A stretch of 64,000 nucleotides of DNA, from positions 1 through 64,000 of the forward strand of contig JACPWG010000141.1 in the NCBI GenBank assembly GCA_016197205.1, in the 5' to 3' direction. Shown piece by piece: positions 26,935-38,205 of the stretch (the stretch's first letter is position 1; each line of letters opens with the position of its first letter). Both the position numbers and the translations under genes were made by a program. The notes beneath the pieces were generated by a model, which saw nothing but the letters and a program-made list of their open reading frames with translations, had not been told where the DNA came from and did not search any database. Source of the stretch: Planctomycetota bacterium (lineage in GTDB: Bacteria; Planctomycetota; MHYJ01; WSZJ01; JACPWG01).

Positions 26935-27933
26935 CTATTTGCCGCCGGGCTCCTTCCCCTTTCCAGGCTCTCCTGGCTTGCCGCCGTCCTTTCCACCGTC
27001 TTTGCCGGCGTCCTGCAGTTTTCGCAGCCGCTCCGACCACCCCTCGATCACCTTCTTCGCCATGGGGTTTTCCCCGAGCATCCCCTTGAGCACGGTGAAG
27101 GCTTCCTCGAAGAGCGCGACGTCCCGCTTGCTCTCGGCGTAGTCCAGCAGCGCCATCCAGAAGGGGCGAAGCAGGCGCTCGTCCGTGGGCATGCGCCCGG
27201 CCTTCTTCATGGCAGCGAACTTCTCGCCGGCCGCTAAGGCCTTGGCCCGGTCCCGTTGGACCCCCTCGAGCGCCTTCGACACCTCTCCGTTCGTCAGGAG
27301 CGCATCCAAGCGCGCCTGCTGCTCCTTGCTGAGCGGGCCGAGCTCCTTCACCCGCGCCTGCGCGTCGTCGGCCCCGATCCTGCCCAGCTCCCCCTCGAGG
27401 AGCGCGACCTCGATCTTGGCCCCCTTGTCGCCCGACTCGGCCTTCTTCCGCGCATCCAGCAGGGACTGGACCCGCTGCAGACCCGCTTCAAATCCCGCGA
27501 CGGTGCGCGGGCCGTTGTGCTTGGAGAGAACGTTTCCCTCCGCGTCCATGAACACGAGGTAGGGGAACCCGGTCCCGCCCTTTTCGTGGAGGAGATCCGG
27601 ATAGGGCTCTCCCTTCACCTGTGACGTGATGTGGCAGAAGAGCACGACGCTTTCCGCGAACTTCGCGAACGCGCTGTCCACGAGGGCGCCGCCCTCGAGC
27701 GCGTGGCAAGGGGGTCAGGGAGCGTAGGAGCGGCTGAAATAGGCGAATATGGCCTTGCCGGTTTTCTTCGCCTCCGCGCGCGCCTTGTCGTAGTCGGTCG
27801 TCCAGGGCGCCTTCTTCAAGAACTCCGACTCGAGCTTCTTCGCCTTTTTTTCCTCGAGGCTCTCCGCCGCAGCGAACGTCGCGCCGCAGAGGAGCAGCGC
27901 CGGCACGAGAAGCCCCACCCGGTTCCACTTCAC
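26935..27933 (-). CDS. Secreted thioredoxin-like selenoprotein (UPPC active site)
   Basis: Read through one in-frame TGA (27717-27715), this is a 332-residue protein. The GTG at 27933 has AAGGAG 7 nt upstream and begins a signal peptide (GLLVPALLLCGATFAAAES). The thioredoxin fold follows: WTTDYDKARAEAKKTGKAIFA, YFSRSYAP, then U73-P74-P75-C76, HALEGGALVDSAF, and the cis-Pro segment GTGFPYLVFMD. The TGA stands where the first Cys of a CxxC is expected, and the frame continues uninterrupted on both sides. The rest is a helical, Lys-rich C-terminal region of unknown role. A hairpin fitting bSECIS geometry follows the TGA. The gene lies 54 nt after the copper ATPase gene. Known Sec-containing thioredoxin-like proteins are thiol oxidoreductases. 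If TGA were a true stop, only an inactive 72-residue fragment would be made. Confidence 0.8.
27678..27706 (-). promoter_or_regulatory. Candidate bSECIS element of the thioredoxin-like gene
   Basis: Counting from the base after TGA, nucleotides 9-12 (CCAC) pair with 34-37 (GTGG), and 19-24 (GAGGGC) pair with 28-33 (GCCCTC). That leaves a 3-nt GGC loop whose first G is 25 nt after the TGA, and a 6-nt 5' bulge that includes a U. An apical-loop G within 16-37 nt of the UGA and a bulged U are the accepted minimal bSECIS features. Folding was done by eye. Confidence 0.65.
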
Positions 27934-27987
27934 AGTGCACCTCCTTCCCGGGTCGGCCGGCAAGCCGGCGACCCTTCCACGACAATC

Positions 27988-30483
<2,496 letters not shown>

Positions 30484-30826
30484 CCGTGGTTCCCCCGTGC
30501 AGACGAAGGCACGGAGAACGGGGTTGAGAAATTCCTGGAGACGCGGACGATCTTACCACGCCAGGGGCGGTGTTTCAATGGAAGCGCGGGAGGTGAAGTG
30601 CCGCGGTTTCGCCGACCTCGGACGAGCGAAACGGAACCGTGACCGTGAGGGAGCGGTCTCGAGGCGCTCGCCCAGAGCCCCCCGGTCCGACTTCGCCGAT
30701 CGGGTCGGCGTCGTCGAATCCGGGGTGGCGCAAGGACGCCCCCAGACCGCTCCCTCAGGGTCGCGGTTCGGTAGGGCGGTCCGGAAAGGCGCGGCCGCCT
30801 GCAACCCTACCCCGCGTCGGGGCGCC
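30484..30826. other. Intergenic region upstream of the selenoprotein operon
   Basis: No gene supported. It must contain the promoter of the ATPase operon. An inverted pair of the R6 word occupies 30631-30659 and 30744-30772. No palindromic CueR/CsoR-type operator could be identified by eye. Confidence 0.45.
30631..30772. repeat. R6 word as inverted pair
   Basis: The word AGACCGCTCCCTCA-GGTCGC occurs in reverse orientation at 30631-30659 and forward at 30744-30772, and forward again at 43908-43937 and 60573-60602. All copies are intergenic. Confidence 0.75.
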
Positions 30827-31114
30827 CTACCGGAACGGACACGCGCACGGCGTCGCCTTGCACCGCGGACAGCCGCCCTCGTATTTACGAATGGCCTCCT
30901 GCAGGTCGACGCCGGCCTGGCTCGCCAGGGTCGCGAGCCAGGCAAAGCAGTCCGCGAACTCCTTTTCCTGGGCCGCATGGTCCTCGCGGAGCAGCGAACG
31001 GGCCAGCTCGCCGACCTCCTCGGTGTACCACGCAAAGCACTTCCAGAGCCCGCGGCGGCTGTCACGCTCGAGGTACTGTGCCTCGATGAGCTTTTGAAAC
31101 TCGCGGATCGTCAT
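30827..31114 (-). CDS. MazG-like nucleotide pyrophosphohydrolase-related protein
   Basis: A 95-residue all-helical protein with the MazG-type acidic pattern EEVGELARSL and KEFADCFAWL (EExxE and ExxD, the Mg ligands of the fold). The tail CPRCKATPCACPF has Cys spacing that suggests a small metal site, as in some MazG-like families. The ATG at 31114 lies 37 nt after the stop of murJ, on the same strand. The substrate is not known; related enzymes hydrolyse non-canonical NTPs. Confidence 0.7.
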   Translation of the reverse strand: MTIREFQKLIEAQYLERDSRRGLWKCFAWYTEEVGELARSLLREDHAAQEKEFADCFAWLATLASQAGVDLQEAIRKYEGGCPRCKATPCACPFR

Positions 31115-31151
31115 GCAGGTGTTCCCCAAACCGAGCCTTCCTCGTAAGAGC

Positions 31152-32786
31152 TCAGGCCTTTCCGTCCGAACCTGGAGTCCCCGTCGTGGTGCCGTCCCCA
31201 CCGCCGCCGCCGCCGAGAGCCGCGGGCGCGGCGCGGAGGAAGCCGCCGAACAAGAGGGCGACTTCGGGCATGCGCAAAAGCGCCGCCGCCCCGAAGTAGA
31301 CCGCCGCGCCGACGCCGAGCGGGCCCGCGACGCGCAGCGCCCGCCATGCGACGCCCGCACCCCCTGCCCCGAGAGCCCACAGCAGCCCCAAGCACGCGCC
31401 CCCCATTGCGAGCGAGGCCGCCAGGCTCAGCGCGCCGGTCCGCGCGATCGGCCGCCACGCCCACTCCCCCACCCGCCTTTCGAGCAGCAGGCAGAGCGCC
31501 ACGAGGTTCACGACCGACGAGAGCGCGGTCGCCAGCGCGAGCCCCGCCTCGCGCAACGGCCACACCAGCACCAGGTTCATCGCCACGTTGAGGACGACGT
31601 TCCAGGCCCCGATCCGCACCGGGGTCCGGGTGTCCTTCAGCGAGTAGAAGGCGCGCGTCAGCACGTGATTGCCGCAGTAGGCCCAGACGCCGAGCGAGTA
31701 GCAGATCACGACCCATGCGGTCCGCTCGGTGTACTGCGCCGAGAATTTCCCCCATTGCAGGAAGAGTTCGATGATCGGCGTGGTCAGGACGACGAGACCG
31801 ACCGACGCGGGCAGCGCCCCGAAGAGCACGATGCGGAGCGCCTGTCCGACCTGCTCGCGGAGCCCTGCCGTGTCTCCGTGGGCGGCCCGCTCCGCGAAAT
31901 ACGGAAAGACGGCCTGCGCGATGGCGATCCCGATCAGGGCCAGCGGGAACTGCATGAGACGGTTGCCGAAGTACAGCGCGGAGACCGCGCCGTCCCCGGG
32001 CACCAGCGCCTCGGCGATGACGCTGTCCAGGACGAGGTTGATCTGGACCACGGCGAGGCCGAACACGGTCGGGCCCATGAGCCGCAGGACCTCGCGCACG
32101 CCGGGGTCCCGATGATCGAGATTGGGCCGATACCGCACGCCGTGCGCGCGCAAGGCGGGGATTTGCATGAGCAGTTCGAGCACGCCGCCGACCACGATCG
32201 ACCACGCGACGATGGTGACCTGCCGCTCCTCGTCGCCGCCCCCGACCTTTACCGCCACCCAAAAGCCGCCGATCCAGCACACGTTCAGCATCACGGAGGC
32301 GAGCGCCGGCAGGGCGAAGTGCTTGAAACAGTGCAGGATCGACGAGACCAGCGCGACGAGGCAGATGAGGGGCAAGTACGGGAGCATGATGCGAAGAAGA
32401 CGGCAGAAGAGGCTTGCCTTCCAGGCCTCCGCGGGCGAGACGAGCGACGGCAAGGCGTACGTTCCCGCCCAGGCGAGGAGCGCGACCCCCGAGAGCAGCA
32501 CCGCGAGCAGGGTCAGCACCGCGCTCATGAAGCGAAAGGCTTCCGTCGCCGTGCGTTTCGCGAGCGCCTCGGAAAAGACCGGCAGGAAGGCGGCGGAGAG
32601 GGCCCCTTCGCCGAACAGGCGGCGGAAGAGGTTCGGCATCTGGAAGGCGAGGGCGAAGGCGTCCCAGACGGGGCCCACCCCGAAGAGGCGGGCCGCCATC
32701 ATTTCGCGCGCGAGGCCGAGGACCCGGCTGGCCAGCGTCGCGGCGCTGATGATCCCGGCGGAGGCGATGAACCGTGGGGCCTTCAT
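31152..32786 (-). CDS. murJ: Lipid II flippase MurJ (MVF family)
   Basis: A 544-residue polytopic membrane protein of the MVF/MurJ family, flipping lipid-linked peptidoglycan precursor across the cytoplasmic membrane. It begins with IISAATLASRVLGLARE, the conserved first helix with its Ser/Arg, and has the RLFGVGPVWDAFALAFQMPNLFRRLFGEGALSAAF signature in two adjacent blocks. About 14 hydrophobic helices can be counted. The ATG at 32786 is preferred to 32822 because homology begins there. The C terminus is a Gly-rich tail (ALGGGGGGDG). It is divergent to fmt across a 105-bp gap. Confidence 0.9.
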   Translation of the reverse strand: MKAPRFIASAGIISAATLASRVLGLAREMMAARLFGVGPVWDAFALAFQMPNLFRRLFGEGALSAAFLPVFSEALAKRTATEAFRFMSAVLTLLAVLLSGVALLAWAGTYALPSLVSPAEAWKASLFCRLLRIMLPYLPLICLVALVSSILHCFKHFALPALASVMLNVCWIGGFWVAVKVGGGDEERQVTIVAWSIVVGGVLELLMQIPALRAHGVRYRPNLDHRDPGVREVLRLMGPTVFGLAVVQINLVLDSVIAEALVPGDGAVSALYFGNRLMQFPLALIGIAIAQAVFPYFAERAAHGDTAGLREQVGQALRIVLFGALPASVGLVVLTTPIIELFLQWGKFSAQYTERTAWVVICYSLGVWAYCGNHVLTRAFYSLKDTRTPVRIGAWNVVLNVAMNLVLVWPLREAGLALATALSSVVNLVALCLLLERRVGEWAWRPIARTGALSLAASLAMGGACLGLLWALGAGGAGVAWRALRVAGPLGVGAAVYFGAAALLRMPEVALLFGGFLRAAPAALGGGGGGDGTTTGTPGSDGKA

Positions 32787-32891
32787 GCGCGCCTTGAAAC
32801 CAGATCCCGGGCGGCGTGTCAAGGTTCAGCTTGCCTCGGCCGGGCTCCTTCCCTATCATGCGCCGCCTTCCGCGGAGGAACCAGCGTGGCC

Positions 32892-33857
32892 ATGAGAATC
32901 CTTTTCGCCGGGACGTCGGCGTTCGGCGTCCCCACCCTCGAGGCCCTCATCCAGGACGGGTGGGAGGTCGTGGGAGTCATCTCGCAGCCGGACCGGCCGA
33001 CGGGCCGGGGCCGAAAGCTCCAGCCGACCGAAATGAAAGTCGCGGCCGAGCGACACGGGCTCCTGGTGGCGCAGCCGGAAGACGTAAACGCGCCCGAGGT
33101 GCTGGAGGAAATCCGCGGCCTCGCGCCCGATCTCCTGCTGACCGCCGCCTACGGCCAGAAGCTGGGCAAGAAGCTCCTGGCGCTTCCGCCGAAGGGCTGC
33201 TTCAACCTCCACGCCTCTCTGCTCCCGAAGTACCGGGGGGCTTCGCCGATCGCGCAGGCCATCCTCGACGGGGAGCGCGAGTCGGGCGTGACCATCTTCC
33301 GCATGGAGTCCCGCATGGACGCCGGCCCGATCCTCAACCAGGGGTCGATCCTGATCGGGCCGGAGGAGACCGCCGGGGAATTGGAGACGCGGCTCTCCGG
33401 CCTGGCCGCGGGCGTCCTTCTCCAGTGCATTCGGCTGCTCGACGGGATCCCGCCGCGGCTGACCCCGCAGGACGACGAACAAGCGACGCTCGCCCCGCGG
33501 CTGCAGAAGACGGACGGGCTCCTCGACTGGACCACGGAGCCCGGGGGCGTGGTCAATCGGGTCCGCGGGCTCCAGCCCTGGCCCGGCGCCTACGCCTTTT
33601 TGCGGAGAACGGGCGAAACCGCGCAGCTCCGCGTCGGGATCCTGCGCGCGCGCGCCGGCGAGGCTCGCGGCGGCGGCGAACCCGGCGCCGTCCTCGCCGT
33701 CACGGACCAGGGCCTGCAAGTCGGCGCGGGTCGGGCCGGGTCCGTGTGGGTTGTTTCGGTGAAGCCCGAGAGCCGGTCCGAAATGTCCGCGACGGAGTTT
33801 TCCAAAGGTTACCGCGTCACCCCCGGTGACCGCTTCGAGAGGCCCGCCTCATGTTGA
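32892..33857 (+). CDS. fmt: Methionyl-tRNA formyltransferase
   Basis: A 321-residue enzyme that formylates initiator Met-tRNA. RILFAGTSAFGVPTLEAL at the start, ISQPDRPTGRGRK, the catalytic FNLHASLLPKYRGASPI segment (Asn, His and the SLLP loop) and MESRMDAGPIL with the catalytic Asp are all present. A C-terminal OB-fold tRNA-binding part begins around residue 210 (GLLDWTTEPGGVVNRVRGL). The GTG at 32886, two codons upstream, is an equally possible start, since GGAGGAA ends 5 nt before it. The gene overlaps the following TolC-like gene by 7 nt. No def gene is beside it. Confidence 0.92.
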   Translation: MRILFAGTSAFGVPTLEALIQDGWEVVGVISQPDRPTGRGRKLQPTEMKVAAERHGLLVAQPEDVNAPEVLEEIRGLAPDLLLTAAYGQKLGKKLLALPPKGCFNLHASLLPKYRGASPIAQAILDGERESGVTIFRMESRMDAGPILNQGSILIGPEETAGELETRLSGLAAGVLLQCIRLLDGIPPRLTPQDDEQATLAPRLQKTDGLLDWTTEPGGVVNRVRGLQPWPGAYAFLRRTGETAQLRVGILRARAGEARGGGEPGAVLAVTDQGLQVGAGRAGSVWVVSVKPESRSEMSATEFSKGYRVTPGDRFERPASC

Positions 33858-35902
33858 TCCCGTCCCGCCGCGGGAGTGTCGCCCGCGAATTCCTCGGCCT
33901 TTCGGCGGCGCTCGGCGTGGTCGCCGCGGCCCTGGCCTGCGGCTTGGCCGCTCACGACTCCGCGCTCGTGCCCGGGCCGGGGGATACGCCACGAGCGGCC
34001 CGGGGGCCGGCGCGGGCCGCGTCCGTCGCGAAGACCCCTGGAACCGCAACGCAGAAGCCGGCCGCGGGCTCGCCGGCGGGCGCCGAGCTGCTCAACCCAC
34101 CGCCGCCCGAGTCCGCGGCGGGCGAACCCGCACCCCCCGCCGGAGGCGCGGGCGCCGGGAATGGCGAGCCGAAGCCGAAGACGGACGACCCCGTGCGCAA
34201 CGCGGACGCGCCCGCGCCGGGGGAGGTCCCTGCGCCGAACCCCGCGGACGCGCCTCCCGCCGCATCCGAAGGCGATGCCGAGCGGAAGCCCGCGCCGACT
34301 CCCGCCGCACCCGCCGCACCCGCTGCACCCGCTGCACCCGCTGCACCCGCTGCACCCGCTGCACCCGCTGCACCCGCTGCACCCGCTGCACCCGCTGCAC
34401 CCGCTGCACCCGCCGCACCTGCCGCACCCGCCTCCACGCCGCCCGCTAAGCCCGCGTCGGCCACGGCGGAGCCGGCCAGGCAGGTTCTCCGCCTTTCCGC
34501 ACGCGAAGCGCTGGATCTCGCGATCTCCAACAATCTGGACGTCCAGATCAGCCGGATCGGGCCGGAGCTCGGACACTGGGACGTCATTTCCGCGATGGGA
34601 ATTTTCGACCCGATCGCCTTCTGGAATTACCGCGATTCGCGCGACATCCGCCAGACCGGCAGCGTCCTGCAGGCGGGCGAGGGGATCGACGTCTCGAACA
34701 ACCTCTCCGGCCAGTTCGACCTGGGCGTGAAAGGCCTGGCCTTTGAAGGTCTCAAGTACACGGTCGACTACCAGGGGCAGCGGAGCGCCTCCAACTCTTT
34801 TTTTCAGAGTCTCAACCCCTCGTGGACGACCTCGCTCGGCTTCAGCCTGTCCCAGCCGCTCCTGCGGGGCGCCGGGGCGAAGGCCGTCATGGCCCCGATC
34901 CGGATCGCGCGGAAAAACAAGTCGATCGCCCTCGACCAGTTCGAGCTCGACCTGACGCAGACCGTGTTCGACGTCCTCCAGGCCTACTGGAACCTGGTCT
35001 TCGCGCTGAAGGACTGCGAGGTGAAGCAGAAGGCCCTGAACCTCGCCCAGCGGCTGCTCGAGGTCAATCGGAACAAGGTGAAGGTCGGCTCGCTCGCCCC
35101 GATCGACGAGCTGGAGGCCGAGTCGAGCGTCGCCGCGCAACAGGAAGGCATCCTGGTCGCGGAGCTGGCGATCGAAAACGCGGCCGACGTCCTCAAGCGC
35201 CTGATTCTCCCGGTGAAAAAAGACCTCTCGGAGTGGTCCCTGCGCCTCACGCCGATCGACGAGCCGCTCTTCGTGCCCCTGCTGCCGGACCCGGACGCTT
35301 CGATCGTGACCGCGCTCAAGAATCGACGCGAACTGGGCCGGTTGGTGAAGCAGGCGGAGGCGCAGGACATCACCCTCGCGCAGGACGCGAACCAGCGCCT
35401 GCCGCTCTTGGACGTCACCGGCTCCTACCGCTACAACGGCCTCGCGCGCGGGCTCGAGGAGAGCTTCGACAAGATCAGGGACAGGGACTTCAAGACCTGG
35501 GAAATCGGCTTCGCCTTCGAGTATCCGCTCGGGAACCGGACGGCGGACGGCAAGAAGGAGCGAGCGGAGGCGGAGAAGCGCCGCTTGATCCTTCAACTCA
35601 AGAACGCGGAGCAGCAGGTCGTCGTGGAAGTGCGCGCGGCCGTGCGGGAGATCCAGACCGCGATCAAGCGGATCGAAGCCAACTCCATCGCTGTGAACGT
35701 CGCCACGAAGCAGCTCGAAGCAGAAGAGAAGCGCCTGGAACTGGGCCTCTCGACGAGCCACCAGGTCCTGCAGGTGCAGAAGGACCTCGCGCAGGCGGAG
35801 GAGAATGCGACGAAGGCCACGATCGACTACACGATGTCGGTCTACAAATACCAGAAGGCGCTCGGCAGGCTGCTGGCCGAGGAGCGGATCCAGGTGCGGT
35901 AG
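33851..35902 (+). CDS. TolC-like outer membrane efflux protein with Ala/Pro spacer
   Basis: A 683-residue outer membrane factor: a signal segment (AALGVVAAALACGLAA), a disordered Pro/Ala-rich region to about residue 215 with about 14 PAA units (150-193), then two OEP domains. Landmarks are SAREALDLAISNNLDVQI at the start of the OEP part, SLSQPLLRGAG, ALNLAQRLLEVNRNKVKVG and, in the second half, KRLELGLSTSHQVLQVQKDLAQAE. The 200-residue spacer is far longer than in classical TolC (about 470 residues mature). It starts inside the end of fmt (7-nt overlap). No inner-membrane pump or adaptor gene is adjacent. Confidence 0.85.
   Translation: MLIPSRRGSVAREFLGLSAALGVVAAALACGLAAHDSALVPGPGDTPRAARGPARAASVAKTPGTATQKPAAGSPAGAELLNPPPPESAAGEPAPPAGGAGAGNGEPKPKTDDPVRNADAPAPGEVPAPNPADAPPAASEGDAERKPAPTPAAPAAPAAPAAPAAPAAPAAPAAPAAPAAPAAPAAPAAPAAPASTPPAKPASATAEPARQVLRLSAREALDLAISNNLDVQISRIGPELGHWDVISAMGIFDPIAFWNYRDSRDIRQTGSVLQAGEGIDVSNNLSGQFDLGVKGLAFEGLKYTVDYQGQRSASNSFFQSLNPSWTTSLGFSLSQPLLRGAGAKAVMAPIRIARKNKSIALDQFELDLTQTVFDVLQAYWNLVFALKDCEVKQKALNLAQRLLEVNRNKVKVGSLAPIDELEAESSVAAQQEGILVAELAIENAADVLKRLILPVKKDLSEWSLRLTPIDEPLFVPLLPDPDASIVTALKNRRELGRLVKQAEAQDITLAQDANQRLPLLDVTGSYRYNGLARGLEESFDKIRDRDFKTWEIGFAFEYPLGNRTADGKKERAEAEKRRLILQLKNAEQQVVVEVRAAVREIQTAIKRIEANSIAVNVATKQLEAEEKRLELGLSTSHQVLQVQKDLAQAEENATKATIDYTMSVYKYQKALGRLLAEERIQVR
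34303..34428 (+). repeat. In-frame 9-bp tandem repeat (CACCCGCTG) in the TolC-like gene
   Basis: About 14 nearly identical 9-bp units encode Pro-Ala-Ala. The central units are identical at the nucleotide level, so the array is young or being homogenised; edge units use CCGCCGCAC. Changes in copy number would keep the frame. Confidence 0.9.
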
Positions 35903-35985
35903 GGTCGGGCCTTGCGCCCGCCCCCTGGCGGCGCAGCGCGGAAGGACGACCTGCCGCCAAGCGCGTGCGCCCACCAGCGGCGGCC

Positions 35986-36945
35986 TTACGAGCGGCGGCG
36001 CGCCACGGGCTTGAGCGGGGCCGCACGGCCGCGCTTGCGGGGGGTGGGCGCCAGGGAGAGCAGGAACCGCGCCACGAGGCGATTGACGACGGCGGCGGCT
36101 TCCTGATTCGGGATGTGACCGCAGCGCTCGACGATTTCGAAGCGCGCGCCTTTCAGTTCCGCCGACAGCCGCCTTCCGTGCGCCATCGGCAAGAGCGGGT
36201 CGCGTTCCCCCCACAGCACGAGCGACGGCACGCGCAGCCCCGCCAGGCCCTCGACCACGTGGGAAGAGGCGCCGAACGCGACGGCGTCCAGGCTGGCGGC
36301 GAGCGCGTCCTTGCGGCGCGGCTGCCGCAGCTCGGACGAGTACTCCTCGATCTCCTCCGCCCGGACCAGCTCGGGTCGGCCGTAGATCCAGCGCAGCATC
36401 CCCTGGACGATCGGCCGCTCGGGCAGGACGGCGAGCGCCAGGCCGGCGAGGCCTCGCAGTCGACAGAGCCTCAACCAGGACGGAATGAGGTCCCGATAGG
36501 CGAAGGCATCGATCAGGACGAGGGCTCGCGTGCACGCCGGATGCGCCTTGGCGAAGGCGAGGGCGATGGAACCGCCGTACGAATTGCCGACCAGGACGAC
36601 ACGGCCCAGGCGCAGCGACTTCACCAGCTCGCCCAGCAGCCCCGCCTGCGCGCTCACGGAATAGTCGCCGTCGAGCGGCTTGTCGGAAAGGCCGGCGCCC
36701 AACAGATCGACCGCCAGGACGCGGAAGCCTCGCCGCGCCAGGGGGTGGAGATTTCGCCGCCAGTCGTACGCGCTCCCGCCGAGACCGTGCAGGAGCAGCA
36801 TCGCCGGGCCCTCGCCGGCCTCCGCGTAGGCCAGACGGCGGCCGCCAAGCTCGAGAAAGCGCTGCAGCCCGCGCGCGCGCAGGCTCCGGCGAAACGGTGT
36901 GTCGAGGTCCGGAAACGCTTCGGCGGGGCGGGGAGCCGGCGGCAT
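35986..36945 (-). CDS. Alpha/beta-hydrolase
   Basis: A 319-residue alpha/beta-hydrolase with a complete triad: nucleophile Ser in GNSYGGS, Asp in LWGERDPLLP and His in ERCGHIPNQE. The oxyanion segment LLLHGLGGSAYDW is present, and a cap region lies between about 150 and 215. It resembles the haloalkane dehalogenase/epoxide hydrolase/lipase group, but the substrate is not readable. The C-terminal tail is basic (PRKRGRAAPLKPVARRRS). It is alone on its strand here. Confidence 0.8.
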   Translation of the reverse strand: MPPAPRPAEAFPDLDTPFRRSLRARGLQRFLELGGRRLAYAEAGEGPAMLLLHGLGGSAYDWRRNLHPLARRGFRVLAVDLLGAGLSDKPLDGDYSVSAQAGLLGELVKSLRLGRVVLVGNSYGGSIALAFAKAHPACTRALVLIDAFAYRDLIPSWLRLCRLRGLAGLALAVLPERPIVQGMLRWIYGRPELVRAEEIEEYSSELRQPRRKDALAASLDAVAFGASSHVVEGLAGLRVPSLVLWGERDPLLPMAHGRRLSAELKGARFEIVERCGHIPNQEAAAVVNRLVARFLLSLAPTPRKRGRAAPLKPVARRRS

Positions 36946-37020
36946 GCCTCTGTATCTCCTGCGCTGCGAATCCCTGGAAACTCGTTTTCTTGCGACAATT
37001 CTTGCTTGGGTCGGAAGCCA

Positions 37021-37134
37021 CGAAAACCACAGATTTCACAGATTAGAATCGTCGCAATCTGTGTAATCTGTGAAATCTGTGGTTCGTGGAGCTTTGGTTC
37101 CAACCGCCGCCGCGCTGTGGAATCTGTGGTTCCG
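37021..37134 (-). repeat. R7 repeat with CACAGATTT words, copy 1 (reverse)
   Basis: Read on the minus strand this matches 58033-58155: ...GGAACCACAGATT..., AACCAAAGCTC-ACGAACC, then an inverted repeat of the CACAGATTTCACAGATT word around GCGACGATTC. A third, partial copy lies at 60233-60277. The rest of 36946-37306 holds no gene. Confidence 0.8.
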
Positions 37135-37306
37135 TCCTCGCTTGGCTTCTGCACCGCCGCGCCGCGAGAGCCGGGAGGGACCTGTCGAACCCGCTTCCAT
37201 CCTACGCGTTTTTGGGTTGCGCCGCAACCTGTGTCTACCTATAATTCTCCTCCCGCTTCCGAGCCTCCGCCTCGCGAGTCCCCTTCCGTGGAGCGTGCCC
37301 CCGACC

Positions 37307-38203
37307 ATGACCCGGTCCCGGTTCCGCGTCTTTCTTCTGCCCATGGCCCTGCTCGTGACCGGCCTCGCGTGGCTCCGCTGCCCGACCGCGCTCGCCGCGC
37401 CCGAGGACGTCGTCGCCTTTCTCCACCACAAACGGCCCGAGGTCCGCGCCGCCGCCGCGCGTCTCGTGGCGGAGGGGCGGGACCGCTCGGCGATCGAGGA
37501 ACTCCTCGAGGCCTTCCGCGACGAGTCGGACGAAGGAGTGCGCCTCGCTCTCGCGAATGCCCTGCGCCATGCGACCCGCCGCGATCAGGGTTCGGAATAT
37601 GCCGCATGGCGGCAGTGGTTTGACGGCGAAGGCCAGGCGCTCTTCCCGCCCGGCTCGACCGCCGCGAGGAGCGCGGCCCACGCCTCGGACTTCCCGGAGG
37701 CGCTGCGTTCGACGGAGAGCTGGGTCCTGATTCTCGCGCAGGCCGCCGTTGTGGCCATCGCGGTCGCGATTTTCGGGATGTTCGTCGTCGCGGGCTATCG
37801 GCTGCGCAAGATGAACGACATCACGCGTCGCGCCGACGCCTACGTGACCTCCGCGGAGGAGATCCGAAAGCAGCTTGACGGCATCCAACGCGACGTCGAG
37901 GCGCGAAAGGAAGAGCTGTTCAAGTACTTCGCCCGGCTCAAGGAGGAGAACGAGGCCGAGATCGAGGGCTTCAGCGACGTCCTGGAGCGAAACGTCGAGC
38001 ACCGCATGCGCGAGGTCACGATGGCCCTTCGCGAAAAGGCCGAACGCGAACTGGAGCAGACGCTGGAAGAGGTGCGGGAGGAGTCGCTCGAGACGATCCG
38101 GAAGGCCTCCCAGGCCGAGCGCGAACGCATCCTCGGCGAGCTGCGCGCCTGGGAGCAGGAATTCAAGAAGCAGTTCTCCCCCGCCTCCCAAGCCTCGGCT
38201 TGA
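37307..38203 (+). CDS. Membrane protein: HEAT-like part, TM helix, coiled coil
   Basis: A 298-residue protein. An N-terminal signal or membrane segment (VFLLPMALLVTGLAWL), then a HEAT-like periplasmic part (VVAFLHHKRPEVRAAAARLVAEG, ALANALRHATRRD), a second membrane helix near 145-165 (LAQAAVVAIAVAIFGMFVVAGY), and a long charged coiled coil to the end (EEIRKQLDGIQRDVEARKEE...). The ATG at 37307 begins the first membrane segment; upstream sequence is repeat. It lies 2 nt before the next gene, so the two are co-translated. Function unknown. Confidence 0.65.
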   Translation: MTRSRFRVFLLPMALLVTGLAWLRCPTALAAPEDVVAFLHHKRPEVRAAAARLVAEGRDRSAIEELLEAFRDESDEGVRLALANALRHATRRDQGSEYAAWRQWFDGEGQALFPPGSTAARSAAHASDFPEALRSTESWVLILAQAAVVAIAVAIFGMFVVAGYRLRKMNDITRRADAYVTSAEEIRKQLDGIQRDVEARKEELFKYFARLKEENEAEIEGFSDVLERNVEHRMREVTMALREKAERELEQTLEEVREESLETIRKASQAERERILGELRAWEQEFKKQFSPASQASA

Positions 38204-38205
38204 CC

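Noticed and set aside
27682..27717. Frameshift or assembly error as cause of the split thioredoxin-like gene
   Set aside because: The halves are in the same frame; only the TGA separates them, and the intervening codons read PPCHALEGGAL, which fits the fold. A single-base TGC-to-TGA error cannot be excluded, but would have to occur independently in the neighbouring ATPase gene too.
31113..32885. Long open frame on the plus strand upstream of and in frame with fmt
   Set aside because: It is antisense to murJ, its translation has no domain, and Fmt homology starts at 32892 with a ribosome site just upstream.
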